Source: Panonychus citri (Eukaryota > Arthropoda > Arachnida > Trombidiformes > Tetranychidae). From it: a stretch of 64,000 bases of DNA. How positions within the stretch are numbered: position 1 is the stretch's first letter; every line of letters begins with the position of its first letter. The position numbers and the translations under genes are program-made. The DNA lies in contig NW_026515540.1 in the NCBI RefSeq assembly GCF_014898815.1, positions 806,001-870,000 of the forward strand, given 5' to 3'. Positions 25,418-36,284 of this stretch are shown here, in pieces. The notes beneath the pieces were generated by a model. The model made no database searches. It worked only from the letters and a program-made list of their open reading frames with translations, and had not been told where the DNA came from.

Positions 25418-26072
25418 TTAAGTTTAATTGTCAACCATTAATTCAGTTAATCAAATCATTTCCGTCTGAATGATAATCCTCCCAATATCATTTGTAGTTA
25501 TAATATAAATTGTAAAATAATTTTCCCAACCAATTGAATGAATTGTTCACTTTTTAATTTTATTTTTTATTACCAATCTAGTTAACAATTAACTAAATAA
25601 ATACATTATTTGATTATCAATTAATTTGTTTTAATTGTATTGATTTGTTTTTCAGATCCATAGACTTTAAAATAATAATTGCCAGAGGTAATTAAATTTA
25701 ATCATTTACATGTTATTAAAATTTTTGGCAATTTATCAATTCCAGGAAGTTAATCAGTCAAACTACACTAATCAAGTTAATTGCCCTGAAGGCAAAGCTA
25801 CTTCTTAACTTTAGACTAAGTTTAGTTAAATTGATGATTAAGAAAAATTTTCTTCATTTTTTTTTATATAATGGTAACAAACATGTTTGCATGATGATTA
25901 AAACAACAGCAATTAACTAACTATTACGAATGTAAATGTCCGTTTTCACGGAATCACTGATTGTCACAATTCATGGGAATACAAGGTAAACAATTAAATC
26001 AACGATTTAATCACTTCCACATCAATCGGATTACAAATGATAATAAAAAAAAACACGAAAAGGTAAACATAA

Positions 26073-26450
26073 AACTTTGGAGAACAAGTTTTCCTTCAAT
26101 TAACTGTATGTAAAATTAATCGATTAAGATTATGGTGCCAATTGAGATCGAAAATTGTTCTAATAATTAGAACATTACGATTTGCAAATTCGAAAATGGA
26201 ATCAACCTTTCGGTCGATTCCAAATGGGGATTTTTTTATTCGGCATCTGAGACGGAGAATTTTATTTCACTTTTTTCTGTTTTATTTATAGCTCAGTACA
26301 AATACCCACCCGCTCAAGGTTCGAACCAGAAACCCAGAGATCCCCGAACTCTGGACTATAAGATTCTCGCCAAGATTGGATGGGCGAAAGAATCAGAACA
26401 AAAGAAATACTAATGACCAATGTCCAGCTCACGATTTTCATTTCAACATA
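26073..26450. repeat. tandem repeat unit 1 with box-B-like motif
   Basis: Starts TTTGGAGAACAAGTTTTCCTTC and runs about 378 bp into a second, diverged unit. It contains CACCCGCTCAAGGTTCGAACC (to about 26328) and CAAGATTGGATGGGCGAAAG. GGTTCGAACC has the form of a Pol III box B (tRNA T-loop), read equally on both strands. I could not fold a complete tRNA. A degenerate tRNA-derived SINE is possible. Confidence 0.6.
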
Positions 26451-26860
26451 AATTTGGAGAACAAGTTTTCCTTCAACATGAAAGTAAAATAAATAAGTCG
26501 ATTAAGATCATATGATCAATGATATCGAAAATCAATTGTACTAATGATCAGAACATTTCAATTTGTGAGTTCGAAAAAAAATCAACCTTGCGGCCAATTC
26601 CAAATGGGGATTTTTTCATGTGATCTGTTTTGTTGTTGTTTTCGAAAGTTTTTAAGGCTCTCTGAAATTGATCGAAATCAATTGGATCGAAACCAATTTG
26701 ATCGAAATCAATTACCCACCCGCTCAAGGCTCGAACCAGTCGTCTCGAGGATCCCCGAACTCTCAACTTTCCGATTCTCACCAAGATTGGATGGGCAAAA
26801 GTGTTGGCACAAAAAAGGTTCAAATGACCAATGTCCGGCTCATCAAGTTCATCCAAATAT
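26451..26860. repeat. tandem repeat unit 2
   Basis: Diverged second unit of the repeat starting at 26073: same opening, same CACCCGCTCAAGG-CTCGAACC core (about 26716-26738) and same ACCAATGTCC(A/G)GCTCA end. It contains an extra (GATCGAAATCAATT)-like triplication around 26670-26712. Many substitutions show the duplication is old. Confidence 0.65.
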
Positions 26861-27315
26861 GAGCATTGAGTTTGTTACAAGATCAATGGTTAATTTAAAT
26901 GAAGCATTTTTTATAAGTGTTATTGGGAAGCAATTAAAATGGTACAAGGTTTTTAATTTATTGATTTGGTTCGATAAAAAAATGATTATCATTGATTATT
27001 ATAATCATGGCTATGGCAATGTTAGTTTAATTGTTTGGAAATGGCGTTTTTTTTGTTGTTATGAAGTCTTTAAATATATTAATTGTAGGTGATAGTGATG
27101 ATTGAGACAATGGTTTGTTGATAATTGTGATGATGATGAAATTTGATTCAACACGTATGATGTTATTATATTAATTAGCTTTTTTTAATCATTGAGGTGG
27201 TGATTTCCAAGATGCATAGTTGAAAGTGATGGTAAATTGTTTCAGTTGTTGTTGTTGTTGTTGAAGGTTGTGATTGCGATTTACTTGTTTTACTGGTTGA
27301 TTTAGTTTAGATTTT

Positions 27316-28746
27316 TTAAAAAAATCGAAGGCAAGTTAAATTAGTGTAATCCTTTTTCACAATTAGTTCAATCAGATTAACCATTTTCTCATTTATTTTG
27401 ATTCCTTTCTCTCTTAATTGGACAAATTTACGGTCAAAGGCATCAACAGGTTTTCCTGAGCGTTCAATTAATTGTCGGGTTAGTCGTAAAAATGGCACAG
27501 TTAATTCATGACGATCATAGTAATCGTTTTCCAAGACCATTGGAATCGCCTTTTGGGCATAATTTAAGGCCTCCTGTGGGCTACCGGAGGCGATCATCGA
27601 GGTAACCAGTAGAATTAGAATCTGATAGACTTGAGCGTTTGACTGATCGTTTTCTCCTTGGAGTGTGATCTTTTCTTGGATAAAGAAACAATTCTCCAAA
27701 ATGTTTGCCGCGTCTTCAAAATTACGCGATTTCAAATATCGACGAGTTTCAATCATCTCTTTAGAATGAAGGAAATCGACAAAAGGTCGACTGGTTCGTA
27801 GTTCATCCACCGACAGACAATAAGTTAGAAGACTTTGAAAGGCGATCGATCGCTCTCTGATCACTTGACTGGTAAAATTGCCGACCAGCGTTTTCTTTGG
27901 GAAATTAAAATCTTTCAGCAGAAGCGGAAATCGTTTCATTAGGCCCATGTAAAGGGACGAGAATTCGGTGTATCTTCGTTCAATTACTCCAGGCTGACTT
28001 TCCAATCCAGGGCATCTCTTGATTATAATTGTGTACGAAACATGTTTACTCTTTACACCACTCGAAGCTCCTGTGGTTACCGTTCGAGCGGAAATAATCT
28101 CAAAAGTAACACGATAACCTGCTTTCCTTGGAGTGGAACAGTTAATGGTGTCATCTCTCCATTTCGCTAATTGCTGGTTAGCCGAAGTAACAACTTGAGA
28201 CTCTCGATCCAAATCTTTAAGGTTACCATAGCTTTTGGACCTTCGCTCATCTCCAGTGTAGGAATATAAAGAAGTAGATGAAGAGGAAACAGATGATCCA
28301 CAATTAGCACTATTGTTATTCTGAGTTAACCTTGAAACACCATTGAACGATCTTGCAACATGAAAATCAAAATCAAGACAAACATCAGGACCTAATTCTT
28401 GTTCACCATTATTGGTCCCAATTGATCCGAAAACATTTGAATTTATCACAGGTTCACCAGTGAGATCCGTTGTTACACTTTGGCTACAATCACTGTAATT
28501 AAGATCACTATTGTGATCATCTTGAGGACCATTAATTGAGGAGATATCAGAGAAACATATAGATAAACTCTTGTCCAAACTGGAGTTGGATGTTGTTGTT
28601 GCTGTTGTGGTTGTGGAGGTGGTGGTGATGGTCGATATTCTTGAAATAGAATCAACAAGTGGTCGTTTGTGGTGGTCAGTTAATCCGATTGGACGAGTGT
28701 CACTTTCATCCCAAATTAGTTCATTTTCTTCGTAACTATCCAACAT
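27316..28746 (-). CDS. PX-domain sorting nexin, SNX20/SNX21 type
   Basis: One coding exon, 476 residues. The first ~200 residues are disordered, Ser/Thr/Asn-rich. A PX domain follows (about 205-330): YRVTFEIISARTV, an intact basic-aromatic motif ERRYTEFSSLY for phosphoinositide binding, then FPKKTLVGNF and the RSIAFQSLL helix. The C-terminal ~140 residues are helical with a TPR-like pattern (ILENCFFIQEKI, GSPQEALNYAQKAIPM), which is the PX-associated B domain of SNX20/SNX21. Family members bind PI(3)P/PI(4,5)P2 on endosomes and act in membrane trafficking. The gene is longer than human SNX21 (about 370) only in the disordered N-terminus. It is divergent from DPM3 across 465 bp. A GTGAGT donor on the minus strand near 28980 suggests a 5'-UTR intron. 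Choice between SNX20 and SNX21 cannot be made here. Confidence 0.75.
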   Translation of the reverse strand: MLDSYEENELIWDESDTRPIGLTDHHKRPLVDSISRISTITTTSTTTTATTTSNSSLDKSLSICFSDISSINGPQDDHNSDLNYSDCSQSVTTDLTGEPVINSNVFGSIGTNNGEQELGPDVCLDFDFHVARSFNGVSRLTQNNNSANCGSSVSSSSTSLYSYTGDERRSKSYGNLKDLDRESQVVTSANQQLAKWRDDTINCSTPRKAGYRVTFEIISARTVTTGASSGVKSKHVSYTIIIKRCPGLESQPGVIERRYTEFSSLYMGLMKRFPLLLKDFNFPKKTLVGNFTSQVIRERSIAFQSLLTYCLSVDELRTSRPFVDFLHSKEMIETRRYLKSRNFEDAANILENCFFIQEKITLQGENDQSNAQVYQILILLVTSMIASGSPQEALNYAQKAIPMVLENDYYDRHELTVPFLRLTRQLIERSGKPVDAFDRKFVQLREKGIKINEKMVNLIELIVKKDYTNLTCLRFF

Positions 28747-29211
28747 CTCGTTTCATTGTTTGAGAAAGAAAAATTCGAAATCAAAATGAACGATGTAGTA
28801 AATCAAACAAACTGACGAAATTCAGGTCAACGGGAGGGTAGAGAAAGAGAGAATCTGAAAGAAATGATATTGCACCGAAAATAATGTTGGTCAATAAGAA
28901 AAAACACCAAAACAAAAACGAGAAGAAAATAAAACAACAATTGTAACCAGAATAAAAGAGCAATTGAAATGCGCACTCACTTGTTGCCAATGGAAACAGA
29001 GAAAAAGAAACAAAATTTGTAATAATTTTAATCTTCTTTTTGTAATCACAATTTGTTTTTTTCCATTTTGATTCATCTCTTTAATTAGTCATCGATAGTT
29101 AATCTTTTTTTGTTCTCGTTTATTTATTCATTTCAGTGACTCACCAATCGCCAAATTTATCTCCATTTGATTGTCTCTTCGTTTGTGTCACCAAATCCAA
29201 ACAAAGAAAAC
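28747..29211. promoter_or_regulatory. divergent intergenic region, SNX20/21-like gene / DPM3
   Basis: 465 bp between two start codons facing away from each other, so it should contain both promoters. On the plus strand a TTATTCATTTCAG sequence near 29137 looks like a splice acceptor in a DPM3 5' UTR. On the minus strand CAACAAGTGAGT (about 28975-28986) looks like a UTR donor. I see no TATA box. Confidence 0.5.
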
Positions 29212-29475
29212 ATGTTCAGGCTCATCCACGTCATTCTCTGTACTCTCTTCCTATGGGCCACCCTGTTGTTTACCTTTTCTGGTGTTGCCGATTCGACCCG
29301 ATTCCACATCTACCTGATGCCCGTTTACATGGTCATCCTGTTCGGATTCGCTTCGCTCTTCATTGTCCTTAATCGTGTTGTCAACTTTAACAACTGTGAA
29401 AAGGCTTGTCAAGAATTGAGAGAAGAGATAAAAACAGCAAAAGCTGAACTGACCACAAAAGGTTTCACTTGGTGA
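29212..29475 (+). CDS. DPM3: dolichol-phosphate mannosyltransferase subunit 3
   Basis: 87 residues in one exon, starting at the ATG at 29212; longer upstream readings need a non-ATG start. Two membrane segments (about 5-25 and 33-53) are followed by the conserved C-terminal motif NRVVNFNNCEKACQELREEI and a short helix ending TTKGFTW. Human DPM3 (92 residues) has the same order, including the equivalent of the xxCExAxxEL motif that binds the catalytic subunit DPM1. DPM3 tethers DPM1 at the ER membrane for synthesis of dolichol-phosphate-mannose, used in N-glycans, GPI anchors and O-mannosylation. AATAAA begins two bases after the stop (29477), and the gene converges on NUP153 with only 144 bp between the stop codons. 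Confidence 0.9.
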   Translation: MFRLIHVILCTLFLWATLLFTFSGVADSTRFHIYLMPVYMVILFGFASLFIVLNRVVNFNNCEKACQELREEIKTAKAELTTKGFTW

Positions 29476-29619
29476 TAATAAATTGTTTTTTTCTCAGTAC
29501 ATTATATTTGATTTGAAATAATTTAATTGTCTCAAAATGTATTCAGGTTTTTTTTTGATGATTTATTTGAATTTTTTCATGATTTGATATTACATTTTTT
29601 TTTGTTTTACGGATTTTTA

Positions 29620-32600
29620 TTAACGTGGAAGTCTTCTTTTCGCTTTTTTGAAATTCCTTGGAACAATAACGGCACCAGTTGAATTTGAAGCTTCAGCACT
29701 AAAAATGAAAAAGAAACAAAAATGTTATTTAATTATTGGAGTTATTATTGATTAGCAAATTTGTTTATGTTATTTGAGATGAATACTTACGCGAATCTAA
29801 AAGGCTGTCCTTGAGTGGGAGCCGAATTAAGGAAATTGAAATTAGGCTGAGTCTCAAAATTGATAGCATTTGCCGCTGGACTCGCTCCCAAAGATTGAGT
29901 ATGATTGGTAGAAGCTGAACTACCGAAAGTGAAAACATTACTAGAGCCAGAAGCGGGAGCTGGTGCTGGTGCTTGAGATTGTGATTGTGTTGCAGCAGGT
30001 GAGGCGCCGAATGTAAATGTTGAACCGAAAGCATTTGATTGTATACTCGGTGTGACCAGAGGTGTGGGCGCAGTGTTAGGTGCAGAGCCGAAAACAAAAC
30101 CTGATGATGTTTTAGCAGAAGTGGTAGAAGGTGTTTGACCAAAAGTAAATCCGCCAGTAGAGGTAGAACCTGAAGATGCTGTGCTACCAAACGCGAAAGT
30201 TGATGGTGTTGAGGCGGTTGAAACACTAGTTACAGAAGGAGCTGTACTCATGCTAGGTTTAGGTGCTTCAAACGAGAACCCTGATGACATTGTAGTGGTT
30301 GTTGTTGATGGTTTCGATGCGAAACTGAATGTGTTAGGAGTGGACGTTGAACCAAATGAGAATCCACCAGTGGTTGGTGATGTAAGGGTGTTGGATGTCG
30401 AGCTTGAAGTTGTCGTAACAGAAGGAAAACTAGACGATCCTGATGAGCCAAACGTGAAAGCCGAAGGTGCCACTGTTTTGGATGTACCTGAGCTGGACGA
30501 AGCATCTACAATAGCATTACTCTGTCCAAATTTATCGGTATTGTTGGTAGATGCTGAGCTACCAAAGGAAAAAACATTACTAGAGCTTGCAGCGGGTGCT
30601 GGTGCTGGTGCTTGAGATTGTGATTGTGTTGCAGCAGGTGAGGCGCCGAATGTAAATGTTGAACCGAAAGCATTTGATTGTATACTCGGTGTGACCAGAG
30701 GTGAGGGCGCAGTGTTGGATGCAGAGCCGAAAACAAAACCTGATGATGTTTTAGCAGGGGTGGTAGAAGGTGTTTGACCAAAAGTAAATCCACCAGTAGA
30801 GGAAGTACCTGATGATGATGTGCTACCAAAAGCAAAAGTCGATGATGTAGAGGCGGTCGAAACATTGGTTACCGATGGAGCAGTACTTGGTTTGGGTTTA
30901 GCTAAATCAAATGAGAATCCTGATGACATCGTAGAAGAAGTTGTTGATGGTGTTGAGGAAATTGTAACATTAGAAACAGACGGAGCTGTACTTGTATTTG
31001 GTTTAGCTAAATCAAACGAGAATCCTGATGATATTGTGGTAGTGGTAGTCGTTGTTGACGCTGTAGATACTGTTGAAGCGTTTGATACAGCTGGAGCTTT
31101 GCTTATGGGTTTAACTGAGTCAAATGAGAACCCTGTTGACATCGCTGTGGTTGTTTGCGGAAGTGATGAGGTCGAAACACTAGTTACAGATGGAGCTGTA
31201 CTGGTGTTAGGTTTAGGTGCTTCGAATGAGAATCCCGACGACATTGTGGTGGTGGCTGTTGACGGTTTCGATGCGAAACTGAATGAATTGGGTGTTGATG
31301 ATGAACCAAATGAGAATCCACCAGAGGTTGGTGATTTGGCTAAACCCAGAAGATCCTGATCCTGATGAGCCGAAAGAGAAAGTAGTTGTTGCCGGTGTTT
31401 TAGATGTACCTGAACTTGATGGGACATCAACAATGGCATTACTCTGACCAAATTTATCATTATTATTGTTCGAGGCTGAAGTACCGAAGTTGAAAACATT
31501 ACTTGAGCCTGAAGCTGTTGATGCTAATGGTAGGGGTGTTGAAGAAGCAGGCGGAACCATAGCACCTTTTTTAACCGTTTCACATGCAATACACTTAAGA
31601 TCAGCGGGCTTGTTCTGTACAAAGCATTCATCGCACATCCACGATCCTGGTGGAGGCTTGAATTTACTAAATAATGATTCGCTGATTTTATTACCCAAAT
31701 TTGTTTTATCTACAGTTTTATCTGAAATCGTCTGAGAACTGGAACCATCTTTAACTGGTGATTTGCTTGATTGGTCAGAGGTTTTTGATAAACTCTCGGT
31801 AGACTTAACAATCTTGATCTCTTTATCATCGCTTACTTTATCTTCAACTGCTGCCAATGCAGCATCAGCTGAAATTCTACTTCGGGTTGATCACCTGGGA
31901 GACATTGGTACTTTACTCACGTCAGGCTTTGGCAACCATTTCATCTTGAACTACCTTGGTTGGTGATTCGTTAACAACTTCGATTACTGTAGTGTTAGCT
32001 GTTTTAGTTGTTGATTCTATTGTGATAGGTTGCTCCTTTTGAGGCACAGGAATAGAGAAATCAGATGATTTAAGAAGCTTGTTTTCTTTCTCACTTTCAT
32101 TTTCAAGAACTTCAATAGTTGTGGTTAATTCGGTAGCTTCACCAACATTTTTATCCTTGTTAAGACTCGACGAATCATCAGGTTGTGAAACATTACTAGA
32201 TGAGGCGACAGGTGCTGACACAGCAGAAGCTTCAGCAAAGCTGAATGAAGGTAGATTTGTAATATTAAATGGGACATTATTTTTGAGTTCAAGTGGAACA
32301 ACGTTCTCGTATAGTTGTGAAGAAGAACTGGATCCCTTTGGTCTAACGTTAAATCGTTTACTTGGTCTGATTTTACCACCACCACTTCCTCCAATGTTCT
32401 TATCTCCGGCAGAGAAGTCACCATAAGATGGGGATAAACCTAAATCTCGTTGAGGTGATACACTAGAATCAACTCTGTCAACAGAATCTGTATCAGATGG
32501 TGATACTGCCCATTTAAGTTGAGGTTTATCAATTGGAACAAGTGATGGTTTAAGTGATGGATAAGGAACAGATTTAACAGGTCTCGCGTAAGGTGTTCTA

Positions 32601-35600
32601 ATAGTTGGTGCTCTCCTGGGCTCACTGAGGTATCTACTTGTATCAATAGACCCAAAGACAGGAATTTTCTTAGCATCTTCTAAAGGAGAAGATATCTTTT
32701 CAATATTAGCTAATATTCTCTTCGCAGCATCACTGAGAAGATCTTCTGAGTTCAACTTTTTACCGCTATCACTGTTACGGTTATTGTTGAGTTGAATTTT
32801 AACATTAGAGGTGTTATTAATTGGACTGATTAATTTGTTGAAAGGAGCTGCAAGACGAGCTCTTTTGGCTGATGTCCCGCCGAAGGTAGTTTTCCCTTCA
32901 TAATAAGGCGAATTAGCTCCACGAGGTGAAACACTTGTTGGTGAGGTAAATTTGGAAACATTAAATCTGGAACTAGGTGAATGAGACCATAAAAGGGATC
33001 GTCGGCTATCATCTCGACTACTTAATGATGGTTTGTTGTCGGTTTCAACGGCGACGTCCCTATTTTTCAATAGCTCTTTTCAAGCGTTCAGTTTTATCTT
33101 TATCAAAAACATTACTTGAGCCTGAAGCTGTTGATGCTAATGGTAGGGTGTTGAAGAAGCAGGCGGAACCATAGCACCTTTTTAACGTTTCACATGCAAT
33201 ACACTTAAGATCAGCGGGCTTGTTCTGTAACATTCATCGCACATCCACGATCCTGGTGGAGGCTTGAATTTACTAAATAATGATTCGCTGATTTTATTAC
33301 CCAAATTTGTTTTATCTACAGTTTTATCTGAAATCGTCTGAGAACTGGAACCATCTTTAACTGGTGATTTGCTTGATTGGTCAGAGGTTTTTGATAAACT
33401 CTCGGTAGACTTAACAATCTTGATCTCTTTATCATCGCTTACTTTATCTTCAACTGCTGCCAATGCAGCATCAGCTGAAATTCTACTTTTCGGGTTGATC
33501 ACCTGGGAGACATTGGTACTTTCTTTACTCACGTCAGGCTTTGGCACAACCATTTCATCTTGAACTACCTTGGTTGGTGATTCGTTAACAACTTCGATTA
33601 CTGTAGTGTTAGCTGTTTTAGTTGTTGATTCTATTGTGATAGGTTGCTCCTTTTGAGGCACAGGAATAGAGAAATCAGATGATTTAAGAAGCTTGTTTTC
33701 TTTCTCACTTTCATTTTCAAGAACTTCAATAGTTGTGGTTAATTCGGTAGCTTCACCAACATTTTTATCCTTGTTAAGACTCGACGAATCATCAGGTTGT
33801 GAAACATTACTAGATGAGGCGACAGGTGCTGACACAGCAGAAGCTTCAGCAAAGCTGAATGAAGGTAGATTTGTAATATTAAATGGGACATTATTTTTGA
33901 GTTCAAGTGGAACAACGTTCTCGTATAGTTGTGAAGAAGAACTGGATCCCTTTGGTCTAACGTTAAATCGTTTACTTGGTCTGATTTTACCACCACCACT
34001 TCCTCCAATGTTCTTATCTCCGGCAGAGAAGTCACCATAAGATGGGGATAAACCTAAATCTCGTTGAGGTGATACACTAGAATCAACTCTGTCAACAGAA
34101 TCTGTATCAGATGGTGATACTGCCCATTTAAGTTGAGGGTATCTACTTGTATCAATAGACCCAAAGACAGGAATTTTCTTAGCATCTTCTAAAGGAAGAT
34201 ATCTTTTCAATATTAGCTAATATTCTCTTCGCAGCATCACTGAGAAGATCTTCTGAGTTCAACTTTTTACCGCTATCACTGTTACGGTTATTGTTGAGTT
34301 GAATTTTAACATTAGAGGTGTTATTAATTGGACTGATTAATTTGTTGAAAGGAGCTGCAAGACGAGCTCTTTTGGCTGATGTCCCGCCGAAGGTAGTTTT
34401 CCCTTCATAATAAGGCGAATTAGCTCCACGAGGTGAAACACTTGTTGGTGAGGTAAATTTGGAAACATTAAATCTGGAACTAGGTGAATGAGACCATAAA
34501 AGGGATCGTCGGCTATCATCTCGACTACTTAATGATGGTTTGTTGTCGGTTTCAACGGCGACGTCCCTGGTATTTTTCAATAGCTCTTTTCTTAAGCGTT
34601 CAGTTTTATCTTTATCAATAGGAAGGGATAACTTTTGAATATAATTACTTGATGCAACTAAAGATGAACAGCCACTTGTTGATGAAGCTGTATTCTCACT
34701 GGATGAAGAACCTTCTTCATCCCTGACCTCGTTAACAATACCACGTGACGTTGAAGGTGTTGGAGTGGCACTAGGGCCAAGTTCATGTTTTCTTTTTACA
34801 GAAAATCTTTGAGCGGTAGTTGCTGAGATCTTATTACTACCAGGTAATTCGGATATGCCTAAGCTATTAGATTTATCCATTTTATCGAGAGAAACTTTGA
34901 AGTCATATTTACTTGTTTCTTTAACTGGAGGCTTTATTGGTTCTTCAACGACGATCTCTTCTTCTTCCTCGGTATCTGGCACGTCTAATTTATCTTCTAA
35001 TTCTTCCTCTTCTTCGACGTCCTCTGCGTCCTCTTCTTCTTCCTCTTCTTCTTCTTCCTCTTCTTCTTCATCTTCTTCGGCATCGTCGTCTTCATCGTCT
35101 TCTACCTCTTGATTTCCATCATTTTCACCCTCATCATTATCATCAAGGATTACCCTTGCCGGTCTTGGGCCTAAAAGTGATCCATCAAAACCACCATTCT
35201 CCTCGTTGATATTATTCTCGTCAGTTTCACTTGCAACATTAGTTAGAAAATAATTTTTTACATTAACAACCCAATTAGGCAGGTAGCTCTCCAACTTGTA
35301 TTTCAAATACCATGGTTGCTATTAATAAAAAGGAAAGAAAGAGGAATATTGAAAGAAGAAAGAGATCAGAGAAAGAGAGAAAGAGAGAAAAAAGACAAGA
35401 ATTAACAAATATCAACAATATGGATGCAAATATTAGGATAAGATGCAGGCCTAACCATCAACATTAATAAAATAGATTAAAATGGTTAATCTAAATTAAA
35501 AGAAATATTGATTTAAGAATAAACATAAAACAAACACGCACTATGAGAGGTTAAAAGCATTGGGAACAAGAAACCACACCAACAACTGGTTGATTGAATA

Positions 35601-35687
35601 TCTTACCTGATTGTAAGGCCTATCATAAGGTTTGCGGCTACGTTTCCGGTCTTTCTTTTTCCATTTATAACTCACTGACGATGACAT
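29620..35687 (-). CDS. NUP153: nucleoporin NUP153, disrupted by a tandem duplication
   Basis: Minus strand. Exon 1, 35687-35607 (27 codons, basic KKKDRKRSRKPYDRPYNQ); exon 2, 35318-29791; exon 3, 29698-29620. It starts with a NUP153-type N-terminus (LPNWVVNVKNYF amphipathic region), then a long Glu/Asp tract (about 34985-35125). There is one RanBP2-type zinc finger (PPGSWMCDECFVQNK...CIAC), an FG domain rich in FSFG and FTFG units, and a basic C-terminus NFKKAKRRLPR as in vertebrate NUP153. It lines the nuclear basket and binds importins, Ran and lamina. Exon 2 is not open: the block 31494-33107 is repeated at 33108-34617, each copy bearing small deletions at different places (near 31885-31945, 33060-33085, 33149-33230, 34137, 34192), and a further frameshift lies near 31345. 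A single-unit composite of the two copies would be open. Polyadenylation AATAAA overlaps the stop (29621-29616). Confidence 0.85.
29935..30875 (-). repeat. internal duplication in the NUP153 FG domain
   Basis: A segment of roughly 300 bp recurs with a period of about 638 bp (for example TGGTGCTGGTGCTTGAGATT at 29961 and about 30598; TTTGATTGTATACTCGGTG in both). The copies differ by substitutions, including coding changes, so this is a real, older repeat expansion of the FG domain and is unlike the indel-only duplication at 31.5-34.6 kb. Confidence 0.75.
31494..33107 (-). repeat. NUP153 tandem duplication, copy 1
   Basis: About 1,614 bp from AAAACATTACTTGAGCC to TTTATCTTTATCA, directly abutting copy 2. 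It encodes the NUP153 stretch from before the KNTRDVAVETD region to just after the zinc finger. Compared with copy 2 I find deletions only (2, 4 and 2 bases around 31885-31945; short ones near 33060-33085) and no substitutions. Its zinc finger is intact. Confidence 0.85.
33108..34617 (-). repeat. NUP153 tandem duplication, copy 2
   Basis: About 1,510 bp. Against copy 1 it lacks one base in a G run near 33149, two bases near 33180, four near 33226 (destroying the zinc finger after SWMCDEC), 105 bases in frame near 34137, and two near 34192. It is intact where copy 1 is broken (VVPKPDVSKESTNVSQVIN region). Confidence 0.85.
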
Positions 35688-36284
35688 GATTAAAAATTTG
35701 TCCTCTAAATTTGACCTAAACAATTTATTAAAAGTAATCACAAAATTTAATTAAATATTATAACACTAATTTTACCCGAGTTTTGAAACCCAAATTAAAA
35801 TGGCGGAAATCGTTTAGTCTGCGCAATGCGCATCAGGCGATTCAAGGGATTGTTACCTTATAACGAATTGTGGTTAACCTTTTTTTCTTAAACAAAAATA
35901 GAATTTCATTGATTAGCAATTTAATTTAAGTGAACAATTAACAACAACAATTGATTAGGTGAAAACTTGATGAGAAAATTACAATTAAATTGAAAGAAAA
36001 AATTGATTGAAGATAAATTGGTCTTCTTTTAAAATGTCAACATGAGAAAAATATTCTCACTTTGAAGGTTAGAATTTTTTTTCAAATTCTGCGCTTTCAT
36101 GTGGCTCCATCTCTTGTTTGGGTTTAGAATTTTCGACTCTTCTCTTTGGTTGAATTTGGAAATTTTTTCTTTTTTTTTATTGATAAATTAAGTTGAAGAA
36201 TTTTATTTGCTTGTTGAGTTGACAATTCCCATTTTTTTTTACTCTTTTTTGAGATTTTTTTTCTTGTGACTTATTAGTGTTTAA
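35688..36284. promoter_or_regulatory. divergent promoter region, NUP153 / NF-YA-like gene
   Basis: 597 bp between divergent starts. Near NUP153 lie AAAATGGCGGA (35797-35807, YY1/Pho-like) and TGCGCAATGCGCAT (35820-35833), an imperfect form of the NRF1/ewg palindrome. T-rich sequence precedes the NF-YA-like start. No TATA box is evident. Confidence 0.5.

Larger units (their letters stand above)
25418..27315. other. intergenic with tandem repeat
   Basis: No gene is seen. It includes the 3' UTR of the secreted orphan, a two-unit tandem repeat (26073-26860) and AT-rich sequence before the stop of the PX gene. The open frames at 26544-27092 and 26548-26856 (opposite strand) are read through the repeat and have no supported domain. 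Confidence 0.55.

Noticed and set aside
26310..26740. tRNA gene
   Set aside because: Only the box-B-like GGTTCGAACC is present; no acceptor stem, anticodon arm or A box could be assembled.
30181..31359. Long plus-strand frames of 144 and 179 codons, Val/Asp/Glu-rich
   Set aside because: Antisense shadows of the NUP153 FG domain; their repeats mirror the FG repeats.
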